Below are positions 41,347 through 48,298 of a stretch of DNA of 64,000 nt, in pieces. The notes under the pieces were generated by a model. That model had not been told where the DNA came from and did not search any database. It worked only from the letters and a program-made list of their open reading frames with translations. Within the stretch, counting starts at the first letter, position 1, and the number at the start of each line of letters is the position of its first letter. A program made the position numbers and the translations under genes. The DNA comes from an uncultured Mobilibacterium sp. GTDB taxonomy: Bacteria > Bacillota > Clostridia > Peptostreptococcales > Anaerovoracaceae. Location: positions 124,001 to 188,000 of the forward strand of contig CAMYCF010000001.1 in assembly GCA_947254375.1 (NCBI GenBank), in the 5' to 3' direction.

Positions 41347-43065
41347 TCAATACTTATACGCCTCCGTCAGCCCCGATCTCTCGATAAGGCGTCTGTAAAG
41401 CGCCGAGCTCTCCATGAGCTCCTCGTGTTTCCCCGCCATTTCGACATTGCCGTCGTTCAGGAGGACAATCTTATCGACATTCTGTATCGACCTAAGCCTG
41501 TGCGAGATGATCATGACCGTCTTGTCCTTGATTAGTCTGTTCAGGCTCTGCTGTATCTTGTATTCGTTCTCGACGTCAAGCGATGCGGCTATCTCGTCGA
41601 GCAGGATTATCGGTGCGTTTTTGAGTATCGCTCTTGCGATCGATATCCTCTGCCTCTCGCCGCCGGAAAGCTTCGCGCCGTTTTCGCCGATCTGCGTGTC
41701 ATAGCCTTCAGGCAGTCTCGCCGCTATCTCGTCGACGTTCGCGAGTTTTGCAGCCTCTATGACTTCTTCGTCGGTCGCATCTTTCCTTCCGAGGCGGATG
41801 TTCTCGAGTATCGACGTATCGAAGAGGTCGACGTTCTGAAATACGATAGATATATTATCGTAAAGCGAATTGACGCTTATGCCTTTTATCTCTTTTCCGC
41901 CGATCGTTATCTCTCCGCTGTCGTAGTCGTAAAGCCTCGATATCAAGCGGAGTATCGTCGTTTTGCCGCAGCCGGACGGTCCGACGAGAGCCGTGACCTC
42001 GCCCTGTTTCGCCGTAAAAGTCGCTCCTTTTATCACCTTGTTGTCCGAATATCCGAAGCCGACGTTTTTAAGGGATATGTCGAAGCTGTCGATCTTCTCG
42101 TCCCTCCCCTCCTGAACGGGCTCGCTTCTGAGATTTCTTATCCTCTCGAAGCTGTCCTCGAAGAAGATGATCATTACGATATATTCGTTGATCGAGGCGT
42201 ACTGAGACGAAAGCGTGGTCGCCGCCATAAGGTAACCGGCGTAATAGAGTATGTCGATTTTGCCGGAGTTGAAGAGAACGGCTCCGACCACGGCGACGAG
42301 TACCGGTGCTAGGAGCGGCAGGAAACCGATCAGCGTGCTGAGGAATCCCATGCCGAACTCGGCTTTGAGGTGGCGCTTTTCCGTGTCTTCAAGCTTTTTA
42401 GAAACTTCTTTATCGACCTCGTCCCTGAGGGAATAGCTTTTTATCTCTTCCTGCATCTCGAACGCTTCCTGGAACGCGGCGGAATTGTCAAGCATTTTAT
42501 TGTAATATACCGTGACGTTCTTTCTGAGCTTTTTACGCGACAGGAACATCACCCATATGGCGCCCCAGATCGGCAGCGTCGCCGAAAGTCCGAGAAGCGG
42601 CTGCGTGATTATTAGGAGTATCGTCATCACGAAGAAGAACAACAGGAAGCCTATCCCCGGCGGGAGCGAGTGCGAGATCGCGATCTCGGCGTTGCTCACA
42701 TCCATCATTACGGTCTGCGAAAGGTCCGTGAGGTCGTGCTTCGAAAAGTACGACAGCGGCAGGCTTTTCAGCTTGTTTGCGATGGCAATCCTGAGGTTCG
42801 CGCTTTCCTTGAAAGTGACGTCGTATTGGAGCACATACTCCTTGAGCATTATAAGGAACGATACGACGAATATCACCGCCAGTATTCCCATGTACACGTA
42901 CGTCGGTTTGATCTTGTCCTTCGTGTAGTCCATCAAAAATGCGAAGACGAGCATCGGGGTAAAAACGTATGTAAGGAATTTGAGGAACGAAAAGCGGGCG
43001 GCGACGAATATGTTCTTCATTCCCTCTTCGGTAAAACCGAAAAATGCGCTTAATTTTTTCTTCAT
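41347..43065 (-). CDS. ABC half-transporter (fused membrane and ATPase domains), second of a pair
   Basis: A 572-residue exporter-fold ABC protein: six membrane helices (about 1-310) and an ATPase domain with Walker A GPSGCGKTT, signature LSGGERQRISIARAIL, Walker B IILLDE and the switch His in ISHRLRS. I place the start at ATG 43065 (GGAGGG upstream), overlapping the stop of the partner gene by four bases (ATGA). It probably forms a heterodimer with the 43062-44813 product. In the context of an ECF S component and a TetR regulator, such pairs resemble streptococcal SiaDE or the YbtPQ/IrtAB siderophore importers, which use the exporter fold for uptake; drug export is the alternative. Confidence 0.88.
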   Translation of the reverse strand: MKKKLSAFFGFTEEGMKNIFVAARFSFLKFLTYVFTPMLVFAFLMDYTKDKIKPTYVYMGILAVIFVVSFLIMLKEYVLQYDVTFKESANLRIAIANKLKSLPLSYFSKHDLTDLSQTVMMDVSNAEIAISHSLPPGIGFLLFFFVMTILLIITQPLLGLSATLPIWGAIWVMFLSRKKLRKNVTVYYNKMLDNSAAFQEAFEMQEEIKSYSLRDEVDKEVSKKLEDTEKRHLKAEFGMGFLSTLIGFLPLLAPVLVAVVGAVLFNSGKIDILYYAGYLMAATTLSSQYASINEYIVMIIFFEDSFERIRNLRSEPVQEGRDEKIDSFDISLKNVGFGYSDNKVIKGATFTAKQGEVTALVGPSGCGKTTILRLISRLYDYDSGEITIGGKEIKGISVNSLYDNISIVFQNVDLFDTSILENIRLGRKDATDEEVIEAAKLANVDEIAARLPEGYDTQIGENGAKLSGGERQRISIARAILKNAPIILLDEIAASLDVENEYKIQQSLNRLIKDKTVMIISHRLRSIQNVDKIVLLNDGNVEMAGKHEELMESSALYRRLIERSGLTEAYKY

Positions 43066-44813
43066 CTCGCTACCCTCCACTCGCTCGCCTGTTTGAACAG
43101 ATCCTGGAACCGCTTGTAACGGCCGCCCTCAGCCATGAGCTCGGCGTGAGTTCCCCTTTCGATCGCTTTGCCGTCCTCGATAAAAAGGATCTCGTCCACG
43201 TCGTGGATCCCGGACAGCCTGTGCGCTATCATTATTACGGTCTTCCCCTTCATGAGTTCCGTGAAGGCCCTCTGGAGCTCGTACTCGTTGTCCGGGTCGT
43301 TCGCGGCACTCGCCTCGTCGAGTATGACTATTGGCGAGTCTTTAAGTATCGCCCTCGCTATCGCTATCCTCTGGACCTCTCCGCCTGAAAGGTGGACGCC
43401 CTTTGCGCCGATCATCGTGTCTTCGCGTGTCTCGAACTTATCGAGGATGTCGCTGCACTGCGCGGCTTCGAGGGCTTTCATGACCTCTTCCCTGCTTTTA
43501 TTCGGATCTCCGATCTGAACGTTATCGTAGATGCTCATTTTAAAAAGCTTTGAATCCTGGAAGATAAAAGCGATGTTTCTCTCGAGCGTCCCGGATGTGT
43601 ACTCCGTTATATCGTGCCCCCCGATACGGAGTGATCCTCCCCTTACCGGGTAAAAACCGGATATCAGCTTGGCTATCGTCGACTTCCCGCCGCCGGACGA
43701 GCCCACAAGGGCGTATCTCCTGTTGCCCGGAAGCTTCAGTGAGAAGTTCTCGAGGACGTTCGAGCATTCTTCATATCCGAATGTAACGTTCCTGAACTCG
43801 ATGTCGTTGTTATCCATTTCGGTAAGGCTGCCCGTCGACAGTTTATCCTTATCCATGCTCTCGAAAACGCCCTCGAGCTTCGTCAGCGTATCGTTTGCGA
43901 GCGAAAAATTCTTCTGGAAGAACATTATTTTTACGAATGCGTTAAAAAGCAATCCGGCGAAGGCCATTACAAAGACGACAAGCGTTATGACGGCTCCCGT
44001 CTCCGCTCCTCCGTCTATCCTTTTTACGGCGATCGGTATCATGAAGGCGGCGAAGTTCATCATTATGCACTGGAACATGATGAACGGTATCTTGCACGTT
44101 TTGCACTGCTTATTTACCACCTCGGAATATTTCGTGATCGCCTGATACAGCTTTTCGAACGATTCGATGACCGTGTCGAAGATCTTTATGACCTGGATCC
44201 CCCTGACGTATTCGACCGTCTGCGAATTGATGTCCTCTAAGGCTTCCATATATTCGCGCATCATGGCCTCGCTGCTCCCGCCGTACATGAATTTGAAGCA
44301 TATCATTGCGGCGACGATCGCGAGGATGACGAGTATGCCGATCTCATAGCCCGCATAGAACGCGAGAGCGATGAGACATATCGGGAAAAGTATCGCGTTC
44401 ACCGTGTCAGGCAGTACATGTGCGACGATCGTGTGCGTGTTTGCGGAATTGTCGTCGATTATCTTTCTCGTCCTACCCGACGTGTTCACGTCGAAGAAGG
44501 AGAATCCCGCATCGAGCAGATGTCTCAGACCCGCCTTCTTCAGATTCGTCTCTATCCTGAATGCGAAGACGTGGCTGCAGATGAGCGCGAAAAAGTATGT
44601 CAATCCGTACAGAAGCGTCGCGATCATCATCATGATCGCTATATGCTTAACGGTACCGACATCGGCGCTCCCCGTCATCTCCGACAGGATCTGCCAGAAG
44701 AAATAGTACGGAAGGAATGACAGGATAGTGGCTACGCCCGAAAGGATCATGGCCGCTGCCATAAATCCCTTCTTCTCGCCCCCGTACGAAAACAGCTTTC
44801 TGAAAACAGCCAT
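43062..44813 (-). CDS. ABC half-transporter (fused membrane and ATPase domains), first of a pair
   Basis: A 583-residue exporter-fold ABC protein starting MAVFRKLFSYGGEKKG at ATG 44813, with AAGGAGG six bases upstream. Six membrane helices cover about 15-320. The ATPase domain has Walker A GSSGGGKST, signature LSGGEVQRIAIARAIL, Walker B IVILDE and IAHRLSG. Both ATP sites of the presumed heterodimer keep the catalytic Glu. The gene begins one base after the S-component stop and overlaps the next ABC gene by four bases. Direction of transport and substrate are not known. Confidence 0.88.
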   Translation of the reverse strand: MAVFRKLFSYGGEKKGFMAAAMILSGVATILSFLPYYFFWQILSEMTGSADVGTVKHIAIMMMIATLLYGLTYFFALICSHVFAFRIETNLKKAGLRHLLDAGFSFFDVNTSGRTRKIIDDNSANTHTIVAHVLPDTVNAILFPICLIALAFYAGYEIGILVILAIVAAMICFKFMYGGSSEAMMREYMEALEDINSQTVEYVRGIQVIKIFDTVIESFEKLYQAITKYSEVVNKQCKTCKIPFIMFQCIMMNFAAFMIPIAVKRIDGGAETGAVITLVVFVMAFAGLLFNAFVKIMFFQKNFSLANDTLTKLEGVFESMDKDKLSTGSLTEMDNNDIEFRNVTFGYEECSNVLENFSLKLPGNRRYALVGSSGGGKSTIAKLISGFYPVRGGSLRIGGHDITEYTSGTLERNIAFIFQDSKLFKMSIYDNVQIGDPNKSREEVMKALEAAQCSDILDKFETREDTMIGAKGVHLSGGEVQRIAIARAILKDSPIVILDEASAANDPDNEYELQRAFTELMKGKTVIMIAHRLSGIHDVDEILFIEDGKAIERGTHAELMAEGGRYKRFQDLFKQASEWRVAR

Positions 44814-44814
44814 T

Positions 44815-45402
44815 CTAAGCCTCCTTGAAATGCTTTTTGAGTATCTTATGACCGAGGTATATGCCGATAAAAGCCATGACAAATACTATTATCGTGCACG
44901 TCACGCCCCAGGCGCCGCTCGTGTATTTTATCTGAGCGTCCACTTGCGCGGCGGTCTGTCCCCTTTTTACCCACGTCTCCTTATACTTTGAAGCGAAAAA
45001 CATCGCAGGTATGACAGCTCCCCAGATCTGGCCTACCGCCATGATCCCTGAAGCGACCGCGAGTTTAGGCAGCTTTACGTCCTTCGATCCGGATGCGATG
45101 AAATCCGCTATTATTGCAGCTAAAGCCGATGTAATGAACCACGGCAGATACGAGCCCCCGAAAAGCGCCATTGCGCCCATCATCAAAAGCGTCATGAGCG
45201 TGAACTGCCACATCTTGCCGATCTTTCTGCTCATGAAGTACAGCACCGTCCCGCCGAGCAGGTAGCAGATCCCCGGGCTTATCGAATGTCCCAGAGCGCC
45301 GAGCGGTGTTATAAGAAGCACCGACAGCATGTATATCAGTACGAATAACGCCGTGAGGAGCGCTATAAGCATCACATCTTTAACCTTGAGTCTGTTGTTC
45401 AT
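44815..45402 (-). CDS. MptD/Trep_Strep family putative ECF transporter S component
   Basis: A 195-residue membrane protein with five or six helices. The N-terminal LKVKDVMLIALLTALFVLIYML is the usual A-x3-A-type S-component helix for docking on the T component. The ISPGICYLLGGTVLYFMSRKIGKMWQF and FGGSYLPWFITSALAAIIADFIAS stretches resemble the Trep_Strep/MptD family. Family members lie near T components, fused ATPases and exporter-fold ABC pairs; streptococcal SiaF, reported as part of a haem ECF importer, is a relative by gene context. The start at 45402 has GGAGGA and overlaps the ATPase gene by 23 bases. Confidence 0.85.
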   Translation of the reverse strand: MNNRLKVKDVMLIALLTALFVLIYMLSVLLITPLGALGHSISPGICYLLGGTVLYFMSRKIGKMWQFTLMTLLMMGAMALFGGSYLPWFITSALAAIIADFIASGSKDVKLPKLAVASGIMAVGQIWGAVIPAMFFASKYKETWVKRGQTAAQVDAQIKYTSGAWGVTCTIIVFVMAFIGIYLGHKILKKHFKEA

Positions 45403-46807
45403 AAAATTCCTCCATTTCCCTGTAAATGCCGTTGAGTTTTCCTATATTTTCTTTGGTGAGGCAGAAATCCTCGCCGATTTTTTTATCCCTGATAAAAACG
45501 ACGCGGTCCGCCACCTTCCTTATGAACTCGTAATCGTGTGTGCTCACGACCACGGTACATTCTTTTTTCAGAGTCTCGATGACGTCCGCGACCATTTCCA
45601 TCGACTCTTTGTCGAGGCCGCTCGTCGGTTCATCGAGAATCACCGTCCCCATGTCGCTCACAAGAGCGAGCGCGAGCTGGAGCCTCTGCTTCTGTCCTCC
45701 CGAAAGCATCTGCGGGTGCTTGTCCTTATACGGCAGAAGCCCGAGCCGTTCGAGGGCTTTTAGGTTCCGATCCTCGTCCTTGCAGTTGATCGCGAGCTCC
45801 GACATGCACGAATATCCGAAGAGCTGAAAGTCGGCCTCCTGAAGTATGTAGAGGACCCTGTCGTCTGTCTTGATCTTTCCGGAATCCGGTTTTACCGCCT
45901 TCGATATGAGCTTCGCGAGCGTCGTTTTACCGGCGCCGTTCACACCGACTACGGCTGTCACCTCTCCTTTGTTGAATCCGACGCTTAAGTGTTCCAGTAT
46001 CCCCTTATAAGAGACGTCCTCCACGGAAACACTTCTTTCGCCGCCCCTTTGTATCTCTCTTTCCCCGTAATCTCCGTCGAAAATATCCGTTATCCTCGAC
46101 GCATATCCCGAACCGAGGAACTCGCTCTCGGACGAAAATTTTCTGACGCTCCGCCCGTCCACGAGCCACACCTCGTCAATGATGCCGCGAAGATAGAAGC
46201 ACCTGTGATCTGCCACGACGACGGTCTTTCCCTTTTTCTTCAGTTCCGCTATCTCTTTTGAGAGCCTCATCGCGTTCCCGTAATCGAGATTTGCCGACGG
46301 CTCGTCGAAGATCACGGCATCCGGCTTCGTTATCAGGACCGACAGGAGCGCGAGCAGCTGCCTTTCCCCCGACGACATCCCGAAGATATCCCTGTCCATA
46401 AGATAGCCGACGTTGAATTCTTCGACCGTTTCATCGAGGCGGCGACTTATCTCTTCCCTGCCGACGCCGTAGTTCTCCATTGCGAACACCATTTCCGCCG
46501 TCGTATCAGTCGTAAAAAACTGGCTCCGCGGGTTCTGGAAAACGTTCCCGAGTATGCGGCTCTTCTCGTATATCGGCAGGTCCTTTTTACCGCCGACCTC
46601 GAGCTTTCCCGAGAGCTCCCCCTCGGTCACCTCCGGGATGATCCCGTTTATTATGTTGAGGAGTGTCGACTTTCCGGAGCCGCTTTTACCGGTGATAAAA
46701 ATCAGCTTTCCTTCTTCCGCCGTAAAATCAGCCCCTTCGATCGCAGGTTCTTTTTCGTCCTCGTATACGAATGATATGTCTTCGCCTTTTATCAGATCCC
46801 GCATCAT
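45380..46807 (-). CDS. ECF transporter fused double ATPase (EcfA-EcfA')
   Basis: A 475-residue protein of two ABC ATPase domains in tandem, powering an ECF importer. N-terminal half: Walker A GKSGSGKST, signature SSGERQLLALLS, Walker B AVIFDEPSANLD. C-terminal half: Walker A GVNGAGKTT, signature LSGGQKQRLQLALAL, Walker B TVILDEPTSGLD. It has no membrane segment. GGAGG lies six bases upstream of the ATG at 46807, which overlaps the T-component stop by four bases. Dedicated fused ATPases indicate a group I-type (self-contained) ECF system rather than use of the shared module. Confidence 0.92.
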   Translation of the reverse strand: MMRDLIKGEDISFVYEDEKEPAIEGADFTAEEGKLIFITGKSGSGKSTLLNIINGIIPEVTEGELSGKLEVGGKKDLPIYEKSRILGNVFQNPRSQFFTTDTTAEMVFAMENYGVGREEISRRLDETVEEFNVGYLMDRDIFGMSSGERQLLALLSVLITKPDAVIFDEPSANLDYGNAMRLSKEIAELKKKGKTVVVADHRCFYLRGIIDEVWLVDGRSVRKFSSESEFLGSGYASRITDIFDGDYGEREIQRGGERSVSVEDVSYKGILEHLSVGFNKGEVTAVVGVNGAGKTTLAKLISKAVKPDSGKIKTDDRVLYILQEADFQLFGYSCMSELAINCKDEDRNLKALERLGLLPYKDKHPQMLSGGQKQRLQLALALVSDMGTVILDEPTSGLDKESMEMVADVIETLKKECTVVVSTHDYEFIRKVADRVVFIRDKKIGEDFCLTKENIGKLNGIYREMEEFYEQQTQG

Positions 46808-47427
46808 ACGACGCCTCCAGCTACTATCCCGAATCCTACGAAAAAAATGACGAAGGCCGCATAGTCCATAGGTCCCATTATCTGCTCGAAATAGTTCGTC
46901 CTCCTGCCCGGCGCGCTTATCCCCTTCGTGAGGCCGGCCGCCGTAAGTTCGCCGCTCAGGCTGAGACAGCGAAACAGCTGCGGAACGATCAGATATTCGA
47001 ACGTCCTGATCGGATGCAGAAACGAAAGCCCGACTCCTCTCGTTTCCATAGAGCTCCTGATCACCTTAAATTCGCGGGCAAAAGTCGGTATGTATCTCAG
47101 CGTGACCGTGATCCCGACCACGAAGATCTTGTGCAGCTTAAGCTTCTGCAGTGCGGCCAGTATCTCCGACGAGTTGTACTCGGTTATGAGGACCGATGCC
47201 AGCACCAGGCAAGGCACGAACATGAGCGTCATGCGAAAAGCCATTATTACCGACGGACTTTTCGAGTACATCCCCGAAAGGATAAAAAGCGTCAGGAATA
47301 TCGCGACAAATACCGCCGTTTTAAAAAGTCTCCGGTAAAGCCCTTCCATGATCATCACGGCGCCCGCGAAGATCAGCATAAAAAACACGTTTTCCTGCGT
47401 CGGAAACATGCTGTTCAGTATCGGCAT
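46804..47427 (-). CDS. ECF transporter T component (EcfT-like), start uncertain
   Basis: A 207-residue reading from ATG 47427; five or six hydrophobic helices and the T-component coupling motif in SSMETRGVG, a variant of the usual ARG-containing coupling helix. The frame stays open for another 20 or so codons upstream, reading NTRKRKLTALTIFLLNVAMP, which looks like the genuine N-terminus of a T component. No ATG, GTG or TTG exists there and neither candidate has a ribosome site. A CTG at 47463 or another non-standard start, or an error in the sequence, is possible. It lies between tetR and the double ATPase. Confidence 0.82.
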   Translation of the reverse strand: MPILNSMFPTQENVFFMLIFAGAVMIMEGLYRRLFKTAVFVAIFLTLFILSGMYSKSPSVIMAFRMTLMFVPCLVLASVLITEYNSSEILAALQKLKLHKIFVVGITVTLRYIPTFAREFKVIRSSMETRGVGLSFLHPIRTFEYLIVPQLFRCLSLSGELTAAGLTKGISAPGRRTNYFEQIMGPMDYAAFVIFFVGFGIVAGGVV

Positions 47428-47488
47428 CGCGACGTTCAGAAGGAATATCGTAAGCGCTGTCAGTTTTCTTTTACGCGTATTAACTACA

Positions 47489-48085
47489 TTACTTGATGTT
47501 AACGATTGCAGCTTTCATCATCTCCCTGATAACTTCTCTGTTTTCGCGGAACCTTTCCGCCGCGCCGAGGTTGTTCGCGCCCAAAATAAAAGCATTTATA
47601 ATGTCGGTCAGCAAGAAGAACCCGCTGTCGTCTATCCCTTCCGCAACGACGTTTTTCGAAAAAAACTCAGTAAGTTCTTTCTTTGACTTTGCGACTATCG
47701 TCCCGAAAAGCTCCCTCAGCTCCGGGTCGTATTTGAGCTCGCCGAGCAGCATTACGTACAGATCCATGAGCGGATTGTCGTCGAGGACCTTGTCCGTGAT
47801 CAGATCGGCGATCATCTCCGGGTCGGTCACCCTGCGCGGGTCGGTCCCGAACTCTTTGAGATGATCCGACATGATATCCATTCTGTATCTGTTTCCTTCC
47901 ATACAGAGATCGATTATCATTTCGTGCGTGTTGCTGTAATAGTGGTAAACTCCGCCCTTTGAAAGAGTCGTCCGTGCGATCACGTCCTCCATTGTCGTCT
48001 TCGAAAAGCCCTTCTCGAGAAAAACCTCCCTTGCGGCCTCGAGGATCTCCGATTTTCGGTTTTCTTTGCTCAATCGCTTTGTCAT
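47489..48085 (-). CDS. TetR/AcrR family transcriptional regulator
   Basis: A 198-residue repressor-type protein. The N-terminal helix-turn-helix reads REVFLEKGFSKTTMEDVIARTTLSKGGVYHYYSNTHEMI (about 19-57), very typical of TetR proteins. The C-terminal ligand-binding helical domain shows no recognisable ligand motif. It is the first gene of the ECF/ABC operon. Its promoter carries the palindrome GTTAG-N6-CTAAC over the -10 box, which suggests autoregulation, and the same palindrome form stands at the surface protein promoter. GGAGG lies nine bases before the ATG. Confidence 0.92.
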   Translation of the reverse strand: MTKRLSKENRKSEILEAAREVFLEKGFSKTTMEDVIARTTLSKGGVYHYYSNTHEMIIDLCMEGNRYRMDIMSDHLKEFGTDPRRVTDPEMIADLITDKVLDDNPLMDLYVMLLGELKYDPELRELFGTIVAKSKKELTEFFSKNVVAEGIDDSGFFLLTDIINAFILGANNLGAAERFRENREVIREMMKAAIVNIK

Positions 48086-48129
48086 CCGTAAAAACCTCCG
48101 GCGCCTCTACCGACGCCCGCGTCGATAGC

Positions 48130-48145
48130 GTTAGTCTACTCTAAC
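48130..48145. promoter_or_regulatory. Operator-like palindrome GTTAG-N6-CTAAC at the tetR promoter
   Basis: GTTAGTCTACTCTAAC overlaps the -10 hexamer and part of the spacer of the tetR promoter, the usual place for a TetR-family autoregulatory site. It has the same 5-bp arms and 6-bp centre as the site at 41158-41173. Confidence 0.75.
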
Positions 48146-48161
48146 TATAAAGGCGTGTCAA
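48133..48161 (-). promoter_or_regulatory. Promoter of the TetR-ECF-ABC operon
   Basis: On the minus strand TTGACA (48156-48161), a 17-base spacer and TAGACT (48133-48138), 48 bases before the tetR ATG. Confidence 0.7.
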
Positions 48162-48240
48162 TACCCTATCGAGAGAATATGATTTTCCCGGCGACGGATT
48201 TTATAGTTGCCGATTTACTCTGCCGGCGGATTTTTGCAAT

Positions 48241-48270
48241 AAAAAAAGGCGGCGGAACATGTCCGTCGCC
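48241..48270 (-). terminator. Terminator of the pheST operon
   Basis: On the minus strand GGCGACGGA and TCCGCCGCC form a 9-bp stem with one mismatch and are followed by seven T, about 30 bases beyond the pheT stop. The rest of the 210-bp gap to tetR holds the tetR promoter and operator. Confidence 0.85.
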
Positions 48271-48298
48271 TTCGTTTATTTATATGCTGTCCTAAAAG

